Notes: generated by a model not told the origin, from the sequence alone. Shown: positions 35,236 through 43,421, counted from the first letter of the stretch. The stretch: DNA of 64,000 nucleotides from Sphingomicrobium aestuariivivum (GCF_024721585.1 NZ_CP102629.1:1746501-1810500), one strand, 5' to 3'. A program made the numbers and translations.

Positions 35236-36524
35236 TGAACGCCTTTTCCTTCATCGACCGCAACCGCGACGAGAATCGCACGCCGCCGAGCGCGGCGCGC
35301 ACGACGATCCTCCTCATTGCCGGCGCCTTTGCCGCCTTCCTGATCTGGGCGGGGCTGATCGCCGAGGTGGACGAGGTGACGCGCGGGCCGGGACAGGTCA
35401 TTCCCTCCTCCAAGGTGCAACTGATCCAGGCATCGGAGCCCGCGGTCGTGGAGGAATTGCTGGTGCGCTCGGGCGAGCGGGTCGAGGCGGGCCAGCTGCT
35501 CGCGCGGCTCGATGACACGCAGAGTGCCTCGGCGCTGGGCGAGATCGCGGCCGAAACGCGCAGCCTAGAGGCCCGCGAGGCACGGCTGCGCGCCGAAGGA
35601 ACGGGTGGGACGCTGTCCTGCGAGGGTGCCGACTGCGATGCGGAAAGCGCGGTCATCGCGGCCCGCCGCTCGGCGCTGTCGAGCCGCGTCAGTGCCTTGA
35701 ACGCGCAGGCCCGCCAGGCGCAGGCCGACGCGCAGGAAGCCAGCGCCACCATCTCCAGCCTGACCTCGAGCCTGCGGCTGGCGCGCGAGAATGTCGGGCG
35801 CCTCGCCCCGCTCGCCGAGCGCGGCATCGTGCCGCAGACCGACCTTGCCGATGCCCGCCGCGAGGTCATCGACCTCGAGGGGCGCATCGCCGCGGCGCGC
35901 GAGCAGCGCACGCGGGCGCAGGCCGCGGTCGCGGAAGCCAATGCGCAGGCCGCCGAGGCGCGGGCCGATTTCGCGCAGCAGGCGCTGGACGAGCGCAGCC
36001 AGGTGGCGAGCCGGATCGCGGTCAATCGCGAAAGCCTGCGCGGGGCCGAAGGGCGGCTGGCGCGCACCGAGTTGCGCTCGCCCGTGGAAGGCGTAGTGAA
36101 CAACCTTGCCGTCACCACCATCGGCGGATTCGTCCAGGCCGGCGAGAGCATCATGGAAGTGGTGCCGATCGGCGACAAGCTGCTCGTCGAGACGCGGGTG
36201 AAACCGTCAGACATCGCCTTCGTCGCGGTCGGCGATCCCGCGCTGGTCACCGTCACCGCCTATGATTTTTCGATCTACGGGGGCCTCGACGGCAAGGTCG
36301 TCGAGATCAGCGCCGACAGCATCTATGACGAGGTCGAGCGCGAAGCCTATTTCAATGTCATCGTCGAGACCGATAAAGCCTATCTGGAATCGGGCGCGAC
36401 CCAGCTCCCGATCACACCGGGCATGATGACCGACACGCAGATCATCACGGGTCAGAAGAGCGTGCTGGCCTACCTGCTCAAGCCGTTGAACAAGGCGCGC
36501 CGCGAAGCACTGACCGAGCATTAG
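35235..36524 (+). CDS. HlyD-family type I secretion adaptor (LapC-like)
   Basis: A 429-residue periplasmic adaptor. One transmembrane segment (TTILLIAGAFAAFLIWAGLIA, about 19-39) is followed by the lipoyl half EEVTRGPGQVIPSSK-type region, a long coiled-coil hairpin (about 100-265) and the conserved C-terminal HlyD block PVEGVVNNLAVTTIGGFVQA. This block is diagnostic for type I secretion adaptors rather than drug efflux. Its ATG overlaps the SleB stop (TAATG). It links the LapB-like transporter to the TolC-like channel. Convergent with the LapG-like protease, 15 bases away. Confidence 0.93.
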   Translation: MNAFSFIDRNRDENRTPPSAARTTILLIAGAFAAFLIWAGLIAEVDEVTRGPGQVIPSSKVQLIQASEPAVVEELLVRSGERVEAGQLLARLDDTQSASALGEIAAETRSLEAREARLRAEGTGGTLSCEGADCDAESAVIAARRSALSSRVSALNAQARQAQADAQEASATISSLTSSLRLARENVGRLAPLAERGIVPQTDLADARREVIDLEGRIAAAREQRTRAQAAVAEANAQAAEARADFAQQALDERSQVASRIAVNRESLRGAEGRLARTELRSPVEGVVNNLAVTTIGGFVQAGESIMEVVPIGDKLLVETRVKPSDIAFVAVGDPALVTVTAYDFSIYGGLDGKVVEISADSIYDEVEREAYFNVIVETDKAYLESGATQLPITPGMMTDTQIITGQKSVLAYLLKPLNKARREALTEH

Positions 36525-36539
36525 CGCGGGGGGTAGTGA

Positions 36540-37448
36540 CTAGTTGGCGGTGTAGGCCGCGAGCTGGACCGGCGCGATGCGCGTCGGGCGGGGCGCGGTC
36601 TCGCGCTTGTAGCCGTGGATCCACGCCTTGCCCGCCGAATAGCTGAACACGGGCTTGTAATCGCGCACCGCGTCGGAATCGAGGAGGCGGTCGGTCGAAT
36701 TGTCGAGCACGAGGAAGCGACCCTCGTGGCGCACCACCAGCACCGCATGGTCGGCGCGGCGGACGAGATCCTTCAAGACGACGAGATAGAGGTCGTCGGC
36801 GGCAAAGCCGGCGGCGCGGAGCATCTGCATCTTGGCGATGGCATAATCCTCGCAGTCGCCGCGGCCCGAGCGAAGCGTCTCCGCGGCGGCGTTCCAGCGG
36901 TCGGCGCGGCCGGTCGCGGCGCGGTCGTCGGTGAAGGTGACGGCGCGGTTCACATAGGCGTTGATGCCGAGGAGCGCGTCCATGCGGTCGGCGGCGGCAA
37001 AGCGGCGCGCGACGTCGGCGGCACGGCCGAGCGAGCGGCGCGCGAACACATTGGCGAAACGCGCATCGAAGGCGGTCTTCGACACCGACAGCGCGGTCGA
37101 ACCGAAGACGTCGGGGCGGCTGGCATGGGCGGTGCGCAGCATCGGCGCGGCGCGGTGGGCGGGGGCGAACCCCTCGAAGGTCGGCTTGGCGGCCATCAGT
37201 GCGCTCGCCATCATCAGCGGGGTGCCCGACTGGCGCGCCTGGAGCGCGGCGAGCGCCGAGGGGGCGCCGATGATCGCGCTGGCGGCAGCAGGGCTCGAGA
37301 CGGGTTGCGCGGCGGCAATGGCGAGCCGCGGCGGCGGGGCGTTACGGTCGGTGCCTGCGCTCGCCGCTGCGCTTGCGGCCAGCGCCGGCGAGGCACCGGC
37401 GAGCGCCAGCATGGCGGGGAGGGCGAGAAGGGAGGCACGCTTGATCAT
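36540..37448 (-). CDS. LapG-type periplasmic transglutaminase-like cysteine protease (BTLCP)
   Basis: A 302-residue protein with a signal peptide (MIKRASLLALPAMLALAGAS, cut after ALA) and a C-terminal BTLCP domain (PF06035, about 130-280). The triad is visible: Cys199 in GRGDCEDYA, His234 in RRADHAVLVV and Asp249 in LVLDNSTDR. The acidic residues around the Cys match those that bind calcium in LapG. LapG cleaves LapA-type adhesins after a dialanine, and the adhesin here has PAAG. The region between signal and protease domain is Ala-rich. The start is ATG 37448; TTG 37457 is an alternative. Convergent with the secretion operon. Confidence 0.88.
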   Translation of the reverse strand: MIKRASLLALPAMLALAGASPALAASAAASAGTDRNAPPPRLAIAAAQPVSSPAAASAIIGAPSALAALQARQSGTPLMMASALMAAKPTFEGFAPAHRAAPMLRTAHASRPDVFGSTALSVSKTAFDARFANVFARRSLGRAADVARRFAAADRMDALLGINAYVNRAVTFTDDRAATGRADRWNAAAETLRSGRGDCEDYAIAKMQMLRAAGFAADDLYLVVLKDLVRRADHAVLVVRHEGRFLVLDNSTDRLLDSDAVRDYKPVFSYSAGKAWIHGYKRETAPRPTRIAPVQLAAYTAN

Positions 37449-37513
37449 GCCGCCCAACTTGCCGAGGCAAGCCGAATATCTGGCTAAGGGTTAAGGTTAA
37501 AATCGCGGTAAGC

Positions 37514-38311
37514 TTATGGTTTTTCGTCCAAATCGGAGAGAAATGCATCCACCGACAGGTTAAAGGCTTCGGCGCGCTCGGCATTGGAAAGATGCCCCGC
37601 CCCGGCGATGTCCTCGCGCCGCGCGGAGGGCAGGGCCGCCGCGAGTTCGTCGGACAGCTGGGGCGGGGTCACCGCATCCTCGCTGCCACACAGGACGAGT
37701 GCGGGGCAGGCGATGCGATGCAAATGCTGGGTCAGGTCGGCGCGCCACACGGCCTCGGCGCCGAGGACATAGGCCTCGGGCGGGATGGCGCTCATCACTT
37801 CGATCACTTCCTCGGCGAGCCCCTCGGGCGGGTCCTTGCCGAGCAGCATGGGCGCACGGGCCTTGGCGAGCGCGGCCATGCCCATGTCCCGCGCCCCCGC
37901 GACCGAGCGGTCGTAGATGGCCTCGCCCTCGGGATGGCGCGCGAAGCTGTTGGCGATCACGAGGCCGGCGATGCGCTCGGGCGCGAAAAGTGCCATCTCG
38001 AGCGCGATGATCCCGCCCAATGACAGTCCGCAGACCACGACGCGGTCGACCTCGAGCCGGTCGAGCAGGCCGAGCATGGCACGGGCATAGTCGGCGCGGG
38101 TCGCGCCTTCGACGAAATCGCTGTCGCCATAGCCGGGATAGTCGGCCGCAATGGCCATGCGATCGCCGCCGAAATGGGCGAGTTGGGGCATCCAGACGCT
38201 CTTGTCCGAGCCGACGCCGTGCAGGAAGAGGACCGGCAGGCGCCCCGCCTCCCGCGTTCCGGTCGTGATGGCGCCGATGCGCCCCGACTTGCTGTCAGTC
38301 CCCCCGGGCAT
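37514..38311 (-). CDS. Alpha/beta hydrolase (PcaD-like)
   Basis: A 265-residue alpha/beta hydrolase: oxyanion region PVLFLHGVGSDKSVW, nucleophile elbow GLSLGG, acid LCGSEDAVTP and catalytic His in GAGHLSNAERAEAFN. The overall pattern resembles 3-oxoadipate enol-lactonases, but no catabolic neighbours support that, so the substrate is open. The start is ATG 38311 with CGGAG 5 bases upstream; a TTG at 38332 is possible. It is divergent from the 2Fe-2S protein gene. Confidence 0.88.
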   Translation of the reverse strand: MPGGTDSKSGRIGAITTGTREAGRLPVLFLHGVGSDKSVWMPQLAHFGGDRMAIAADYPGYGDSDFVEGATRADYARAMLGLLDRLEVDRVVVCGLSLGGIIALEMALFAPERIAGLVIANSFARHPEGEAIYDRSVAGARDMGMAALAKARAPMLLGKDPPEGLAEEVIEVMSAIPPEAYVLGAEAVWRADLTQHLHRIACPALVLCGSEDAVTPPQLSDELAAALPSARREDIAGAGHLSNAERAEAFNLSVDAFLSDLDEKP

Positions 38312-38378
38312 AACGCTCCGACATTCCCCCAAAACAGGCTGCTTGTAACCCTAGTCCAACGACCTAGTGTCTATTGCC

Positions 38379-38918
38379 ATGACCCGCATGACCGTCAACG
38401 GCCAGCCGATGGCCTTCGCGCTCGATCCCGAGACGCCGCTGCTCCACGCACTGCGCGAGGCGGCCAATATCACCGGCCCCAAGCATGGCTGCGAGGATGG
38501 CGGCTGTCATGCCTGCACGGTGCTGGTAGACGGCACGGCGGTACGCGCCTGCACGCTGACGATCGCGCGCGCTGAGGGGGCGGCGGTGACGACCATCGAG
38601 GGATTGCCGCCGGACCATCCGCTGTTCGCCGCCTGGATGGCCCAGCAGCCGAGCATGTGCGGCTTTTGCGACCCCGGCTTCATCACCGCGCTGGCGGGGC
38701 TGCTCGCCGTCAATGCGGCGCCGGGCGAGGAAGAACTGGCGGCGCTGCCCAATCGCTGCGCCTGCGGGGCGGGGCCGCGGATCGTGCGCGCCGGCATGGC
38801 GGCGGCGGCGGCTTTGCGCGCGGCATCGGCCAAAGCTGACGAAAGGCCGACCTTAACGTTCAGCTTAGGGTCAGCGGTTAAGGCGGAGGAAGAAAAGGAA
38901 AGTAAGCGTATCGAGTAG
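38379..38918 (+). CDS. 2Fe-2S protein, small-subunit type of the xanthine dehydrogenase family (orphan)
   Basis: A 179-residue protein with two [2Fe-2S] sites. A plant-type ferredoxin domain (GCEDGGCHACTV then RACT, spacing C-x4-C-x2-C-x11-C) is followed by a helical second cluster domain (CGFCDPG then RCAC). This is the small subunit of molybdenum hydroxylases (IorA/CoxS/XdhA type). No molybdopterin or FAD subunit gene lies next to it, so its partner is elsewhere or it works as an electron carrier. ATG 38379 (MTRMTVNG) is the start; the hydrophilic tail after about residue 150 is unusual. The RcnB-like gene starts 11 bases later. Confidence 0.88.
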   Translation: MTRMTVNGQPMAFALDPETPLLHALREAANITGPKHGCEDGGCHACTVLVDGTAVRACTLTIARAEGAAVTTIEGLPPDHPLFAAWMAQQPSMCGFCDPGFITALAGLLAVNAAPGEEELAALPNRCACGAGPRIVRAGMAAAAALRAASAKADERPTLTFSLGSAVKAEEEKESKRIE

Positions 38919-38929
38919 GAGAAGCGCCC

Positions 38930-39928
38930 ATGCGCACCGCTTTGACCATCACCCTCGCCATGGCGCTGGCTGCACCCGGCGCCGCCCATGCTGCCACTGC
39001 CGCTGACAATGGCACCAACTTTACCGCCGCCCAGCCCGAGGACGACCGCGCGCAGGAACGCCGCGAAGCGCGGGCCGAGCGTGCCCGCAAGGCGCGTGCC
39101 GAGCGCGCCGAACGCCAGCGCGAGGCGCGGCAGGAGCGCCAGCGCAGCGAGAACCGCGAGCGTTCGCGCCAGAACCGTTCGCAGGCCTCCGACCGCGACC
39201 GCGACCGCAGCTTCAATGCGCGTGCCGCCAACGAGCGGATGGAAGCGGCCCAGCGCCGCGCCGAGAACGCCGAGCGCCGCGAGCGCAGCTCGGTCCGCCA
39301 GCGCGGCGAGCGCCAGGTCGATCGCGCCGAGCGTCGTCGGGAGATCAACGCCCGCACCGAGCGCCTGCGCGACAATGGCAATGTCGTGCTCCGCGGCGAC
39401 CGCGATTTCGAGCGCGAGCGCGTTCGCGATCGCCGCGGCGAGCGTCGCACCGAGCGCCGGATCGAGCGTCGCACCGACGAGCGCCGCGACCGTGTCGAGC
39501 GCCGCCAGTCCCATTCGCGCGAATATTATCGCGACCGCGAGGATTACGCCAAGCAGCGCGCGGCCGACCTGCGCCGCAACGGTGACCGGATCGTGCGCTA
39601 CAACGGGCGCGACTATCGCCACTGGCATTCGCACGACTGGCGCACCGACCGTCGCTACGACTGGCGCCGCTATCGCGACCGCAACCGGACGATCTTCAGC
39701 CTCGGCTATTATTACGATCCGTTCGGCTGGAATTATCGCCGTTACAACATCGGCTATAACATGCGGCCGAGCTATTATTCGAGTCGCTACTGGATCAGCG
39801 ATCCCTGGCGCTATCGCCTGCCGCCCGTCTACGGTCCCTATCGCTGGGTGCGCTATTATGACGATGCGCTGCTGGTCGACATCTACTCGGGCGAAGTGGT
39901 GGACGTGATCTACGACTTCTTCTGGTAG
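38930..39928 (+). CDS. RcnB-like exported protein with long Arg/Glu-rich region
   Basis: A 332-residue protein with a signal peptide (MRTALTITLAMALAAPGAAHA). A very Arg- and Glu-rich segment (about 30-215), highly charged and probably helical or disordered, precedes a C-terminal RcnB-like domain. That domain has the typical RWVRYYDDALLVDIYSGEVV end and Tyr/Arg-rich blocks (about 240-332). RcnB of E. coli is a periplasmic protein affecting nickel/cobalt efflux; no efflux gene is adjacent here. A terminator follows 28 bases after the stop. Confidence 0.8.
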   Translation: MRTALTITLAMALAAPGAAHAATAADNGTNFTAAQPEDDRAQERREARAERARKARAERAERQREARQERQRSENRERSRQNRSQASDRDRDRSFNARAANERMEAAQRRAENAERRERSSVRQRGERQVDRAERRREINARTERLRDNGNVVLRGDRDFERERVRDRRGERRTERRIERRTDERRDRVERRQSHSREYYRDREDYAKQRAADLRRNGDRIVRYNGRDYRHWHSHDWRTDRRYDWRRYRDRNRTIFSLGYYYDPFGWNYRRYNIGYNMRPSYYSSRYWISDPWRYRLPPVYGPYRWVRYYDDALLVDIYSGEVVDVIYDFFW

Positions 39929-39955
39929 GCCGGGTTCCCCGAGCGAGGGAATGAG

Positions 39956-39988
39956 AAGGGCGCTCGCGGCGACGCGGGCGCCCTTTTC
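39956..39988 (+). terminator. Intrinsic terminator after the RcnB-like gene
   Basis: AAGGGCGC (39956-39963) pairs perfectly with GCGCCCTT (39978-39985), followed by TTCTC. The T tract is short but the position, 28 bases past the stop, fits. Confidence 0.7.
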
Positions 39989-40057
39989 TCATGGAGTGGT
40001 ATCGGAACGCGACTCGGGCCCCACGCTTTGATCCTTCAAACCAAAGGAGAAACGCGT

Positions 40058-40291
40058 ATGGCCGATGTGAACCACAATAAGGCGCAGGGTAATAATGGCG
40101 GTCCCTCGATCGCCTCGCCCGGACCGCAGGACCAGACCAACCGTCCCGACAGCCAGCGCGGCGATGCCGCCAATGCAGTGGGTGCCTATGACCATGTCGA
40201 AGGCAGCCTGGCCGCGCCCGACGTGAACCAGTCGGGCGGCAAGCAGCCGACCGACCCCGTGCAGAGCTATGCGCACGAGGAAGAGGAATAG
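40058..40291 (+). CDS. Small hydrophilic protein of unknown function
   Basis: A 77-residue protein rich in Asn, Gln, Pro, Gly and Asp, with no hydrophobic segment, probably disordered (MADVNHNKAQGNNGGPSIAS at the start, EEEE at the end). The start is ATG 40058 with AAAGGAGAAA upstream, which strongly supports translation. It has its own terminator at 40330-40360. A degenerate GGAAC-N15-CGCTTT element lies at 40004-40029. Such small hydrophilic proteins are common in alphaproteobacterial stress regulons, but I do not recognise the family. Confidence 0.75.
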   Translation: MADVNHNKAQGNNGGPSIASPGPQDQTNRPDSQRGDAANAVGAYDHVEGSLAAPDVNQSGGKQPTDPVQSYAHEEEE

Positions 40292-40329
40292 GGGGCTAGC
40301 CCCCCACGCGTGACGTCACGCGAGCGAGA

Positions 40330-40360
40330 AAGGTCCGTCGGGAAAACGGCGGGCCTTTTT
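40330..40360 (+). terminator. Intrinsic terminator after the 77-residue gene
   Basis: AAGGTCCGTC (40330-40339) pairs with GGCGGGCCTT (40348-40357) through a 10-bp stem with two G-T pairs. It runs into TTTTT. Confidence 0.85.
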
Positions 40361-40442
40361 GTCTTAGATCGCGGATCGTGGCTTCAAATCGCGGGCGCTC
40401 TCTGCAACCCTTCGATAAATGTGAGGAAGATAGGGGGGCGGT

Positions 40443-40913
40443 ATGAGCGAGAGTGGAGGCGGCAGCGTGCCAATGCGCTGCGCTTCGGGCCTTCCCGAGG
40501 ATTATGTGCCACCCCATGGCGCACGGCTCATAATGCCTGTCCGTGACCCCGGTATCGTCTTCGGAAGCGACGAGCGAACCAATTTCGTTCGCGCTCCGGA
40601 CGGGATGCTGCTGAGACTGAAAAGCTTTCCCAAGCGCGGCGGTGTCGGCTTCTCTTCTTTCCTCGTGCAGCTTCCCGATGGCCGGGACCATCGGGTCGGT
40701 CGGATCAAAATCCACACGTTTCAGGATCGTTCCTATTATCTCGTCCGCGTGACGGCCTTGTCCGACTCGATAATGGGACTGAAAGACACCAGCCGGCAAT
40801 TCGATCTCGACCCGCTCATCCCCTTCCTGTCCGAATTCTACATCCAGAAGTCGAACGACATCCTCGCCACCAACTTCCAGTTCCTGGACGAACGTCTGTG
40901 CGCGCCCGAGTGA
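40443..40913 (+). CDS. Hypothetical protein of unknown function
   Basis: A 156-residue protein, start ATG 40443 with GGGGGGCGG just upstream. No signal peptide or transmembrane helix; mixed alpha/beta composition (RLIMPVRDPGIVFGSDERT, FVRAPDGMLLRLKSFPKR and FIQ-like charged segments). The middle part has several short beta strands with basic residues (VGRIKIHTFQDRSYYLVRV), which could suit a small ligand-binding barrel, but no PilZ signature is present. Codon use is slightly less GC-biased than its neighbours. It stands alone between a terminator and convergent lysK, 33 bases away. Confidence 0.7.
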   Translation: MSESGGGSVPMRCASGLPEDYVPPHGARLIMPVRDPGIVFGSDERTNFVRAPDGMLLRLKSFPKRGGVGFSSFLVQLPDGRDHRVGRIKIHTFQDRSYYLVRVTALSDSIMGLKDTSRQFDLDPLIPFLSEFYIQKSNDILATNFQFLDERLCAPE

Positions 40914-40946
40914 CAGGCACGGCCATCCTCAGGGCGGACCGCAGGA

Positions 40947-42545
40947 TCAGGCCGAGGCGAGCGCCTCGGCGATGAGCCTTCGCGTTTCCTCGACGCCGTA
41001 GAGCGCGATGAAGCTGCCCATGCGCGGCCCCTGCGCGGAGCCGAGCAGCGTTTCGTAAAGCGCTTGGAACCAGTGGCGCAGGCTTTCGAAATCGAACGCC
41101 TTGCCGACCTCGAAGACGATGTTCTGAATGTCCTCGGCAGGGGTCGCGGGGTCGATCTCGGCGAGCTTCTCGTCGAGCATCTTGAGCGCATCGACCTCAT
41201 GGCCGACCGGCGCGCGGCGCTTGAGGCCCGGCACCACGAAGTCGCGGGCATAATTGACGGCCAGCCCGATGAGATTGTCGAGCTCGGGGCTGTTTTCCGG
41301 CGTCGCGTCGGGCGCGTAGCGGTTGACGAACTTCCACGCGACCGCCTTGTCCTGGAGGCCTGGCAGGCTGACGAGGTTGAGCAAGAGGCCATAGGTCAGC
41401 GGCAGGGTGTTGGTGGGCACATCGCCATTGTGGATGTGGTGCACCGGGTTGCCGAGCTTCTTGTCGAGCTCCTGCGTCGGGTAATTGCCGCGGAACTGCC
41501 AATATTCATCGACCGCGCGCGGCACGAGGCCGAGGTGCAGGTTCTTGGCCTTGCGCGGCTCGCGATAGATGTAGAAGGCGAGGCTCTCTTCGGAGCCATA
41601 GGTCAGCCATTCCTCGATCGACAGGCCATTGCCCTTCGACTTGGAAATCTTCTCGCCCTTCTCGTCGAGGAACATCTCGTAGATGAGCCCCTCGGGCTTG
41701 CGGCCGCCCAGCACCTTGGCGATACGGCCTGACTGGACGCCTGAGTCGGTGAGATCCTTGCCGTACATTTCATAGTCGACGCCAAGCGCGACCCAGCGCA
41801 TCGCCCAGTCGACCTTCCACTGGCACTTGGACTGGCCGCCCAGCGCCGACTGCTCGACGCGGCTGCCGTCCTCGTCGGTGAAGGCGATCATGCCGGCGTC
41901 GGCGTCGAGGATCTCGACCGGCACCTGCAGGACGCGGCCCGTGGTGGGCGAGATGGGGAGGATCGGCGAGTAGGTCGCGCGGCGTTCCTCGCGCAGCGTC
42001 GGCAGCATGATGTCGAGGATCTGCTCGTTGCGGCGCAGCACGGTGCGCAGCGCCTCGTCGAACTCGCCAGAGTTGTACTTGTCGCTCGCCGCCGCGAATT
42101 CGTAATCGAACCCATATTGGTCGAGGAAACGCTTCAGCAGCGCATTGTTGTGCGCAGCGAAGCTTTCATCCTTGGTGTCGAACGGATTCGGAATACGGCT
42201 CAGCGGCTTGCCGAGATTGTCGGCGAGCATTTCGGGATTGGGGACATTGTCGGGCACCTTCCTGAGGCCGTCCATGTCGTCGGAAAAGGCGATGAGGCGG
42301 GTCTTGCCGTCTTGCGGCTGCCACCCCATCAGCGCTTCGAAGGCGCGGCGGACCATGGTCGTGCGCAGCACCTCGTTGAAGGTGCCGATATGCGGCAGCC
42401 CGGAGGGACCGTAGCCTGTCTCGAACACCACCGGACGCTCGGGCACATTGCCGCCGAACCGTTTGGCCAGCCGTTTCGCTTCCTCGAAAGGCCAGGCCTT
42501 GGAGTTGCGTGCAGCGGCGGAGAGGGTGTCGAGATCGATGGTCAT
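40947..42545 (-). CDS. lysK: Class I lysyl-tRNA synthetase
   Basis: Charges tRNA-Lys with lysine. The 532-residue protein is the class I type found in archaea, spirochaetes and many alphaproteobacteria, unrelated to the usual class II LysS. The Rossmann-fold motif GPSGLPHIGTFNEVLRTTMV has a HIGH-like element near residue 52, and KISKSKGNGLSIEEWL is the KMSKS-like loop. The C-terminal helical domain includes LGNPVHHIHNGDVPTNT and ALYETLLGSAQGPRMGSFIA. The start is ATG 42545. No class II lysS is visible in the window. Confidence 0.95.
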   Translation of the reverse strand: MTIDLDTLSAAARNSKAWPFEEAKRLAKRFGGNVPERPVVFETGYGPSGLPHIGTFNEVLRTTMVRRAFEALMGWQPQDGKTRLIAFSDDMDGLRKVPDNVPNPEMLADNLGKPLSRIPNPFDTKDESFAAHNNALLKRFLDQYGFDYEFAAASDKYNSGEFDEALRTVLRRNEQILDIMLPTLREERRATYSPILPISPTTGRVLQVPVEILDADAGMIAFTDEDGSRVEQSALGGQSKCQWKVDWAMRWVALGVDYEMYGKDLTDSGVQSGRIAKVLGGRKPEGLIYEMFLDEKGEKISKSKGNGLSIEEWLTYGSEESLAFYIYREPRKAKNLHLGLVPRAVDEYWQFRGNYPTQELDKKLGNPVHHIHNGDVPTNTLPLTYGLLLNLVSLPGLQDKAVAWKFVNRYAPDATPENSPELDNLIGLAVNYARDFVVPGLKRRAPVGHEVDALKMLDEKLAEIDPATPAEDIQNIVFEVGKAFDFESLRHWFQALYETLLGSAQGPRMGSFIALYGVEETRRLIAEALASA

Positions 42546-42589
42546 GGTCCGCAGCGGTTATCGCCATTTGTGCGCCGCATCAACCACTT

Positions 42590-42616
42590 GGAACCACGGG
42601 GCGCCATGCGCGTACT
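42590..42616 (+). promoter_or_regulatory. Possible EcfG-type (general stress sigma) promoter
   Basis: GGAAC (42590-42594), a 16-base spacer and CGTACT (42611-42616) resemble the alphaproteobacterial EcfG consensus GGAAC-N16/17-CGTT, with one mismatch in the -10. It lies about 30 bases before the start of a small membrane protein gene. Confidence 0.45.
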
Positions 42617-42644
42617 TTCCCGAACATCTGAGGGAAGTACAATC

Positions 42645-42860
42645 ATGAACAGTTCGATGGTCTATTTCTTCGGTTTCCTGCTCGTCATCGCGGGCCTCGC
42701 TTATGGCGCGATCACGCTCGGCGTGCCGAGCCTGTGGGTCGGCATCGGCGCCGTCATCCTCGTCGGTCTCGCGATCATGAACACCGTAACCAGCACGAAG
42801 CGCCCCGCGCCCGCCGATGGCGAGGTGACGCGCACCACCACCACCGTCCGCGAGGAATAG
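42645..42860 (+). CDS. Small two-helix membrane protein
   Basis: A 71-residue protein with two predicted transmembrane helices (MVYFFGFLLVIAGLAYGAIT and LWVGIGAVILVGLAIMNTV) and a short hydrophilic tail ending TRTTTTVREE. The start is ATG 42645 with GAGGGAAG upstream; an in-frame region further 5' runs antisense to lysK and is not coding. A possible EcfG promoter precedes it, suggesting stress induction. Its stop is 3 bases from the convergent phosphoribosyltransferase gene. The function is unknown. Confidence 0.75.
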   Translation: MNSSMVYFFGFLLVIAGLAYGAITLGVPSLWVGIGAVILVGLAIMNTVTSTKRPAPADGEVTRTTTTVREE

Positions 42861-42863
42861 GGG

Positions 42864-43421
42864 TCAGTCCCGGTCGAGGATGGTCGCCGCGTCACGCTTG
42901 TGCGCGGCGATCTCTTCTTCGCTGAGCCCGCAGATCTCGTGCGGGAAGACGAGCCAGTCGTCGCACTCGTGAACATAATAGTCGGGCACGAGGTCGGTGC
43001 GGTTGCGCCGCGGCTTGTAATAGACGGTGGCGATGCGGGTCTCGCGCGGCATGTTGTGGCGGCAGCGTGCCTTGAGTTCGGCGAGGAATGCTTCGATCGA
43101 GCGCCCGCTGTCGAACACATCGTCGATGACAAGCAGCCGGTCCTCGGGGTTGAGCGTGTCGATGAGATAGCCCAGCGCGAAGACGCGGACTTCCTTCTCT
43201 TGGCGGTCGATGCCGGTGTAGGAGGAGGTGCGGATCGAGATGTGGTCGGCGTCCTGCCCGTGGAAGGCGAGCAGTTCCTGCACCGCGATGCCGACCGGCG
43301 CGCCGCCGCGCCAGATGCCGACGATATGGGTGGGCTTGTAATCGCTCTCGAGGATCTTCCGCGCCAGCCTGAAGCTGTCTGAGAGGAGCTGGTCGGCGCT
43401 GATCCAGATCTTGTCGCTCAT
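42864..43421 (-). CDS. Purine (xanthine/hypoxanthine-type) phosphoribosyltransferase
   Basis: A 185-residue PRTase, start ATG 43421 (MSDKIWISADQLL), overlapping the add stop as ATGA; the frame is open upstream but runs through add. The PRPP-binding loop is LLVIDDVFDSGRS, the IWRGGAPVGI loop lies near the N-terminus, and YKPRRNRTDLVPDYYV supplies the base-side region. It would salvage hypoxanthine, xanthine or guanine to the nucleotide. Coupling to adenosine deaminase makes a purine salvage unit. Base specificity cannot be read with certainty. Confidence 0.88.
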   Translation of the reverse strand: MSDKIWISADQLLSDSFRLARKILESDYKPTHIVGIWRGGAPVGIAVQELLAFHGQDADHISIRTSSYTGIDRQEKEVRVFALGYLIDTLNPEDRLLVIDDVFDSGRSIEAFLAELKARCRHNMPRETRIATVYYKPRRNRTDLVPDYYVHECDDWLVFPHEICGLSEEEIAAHKRDAATILDRD

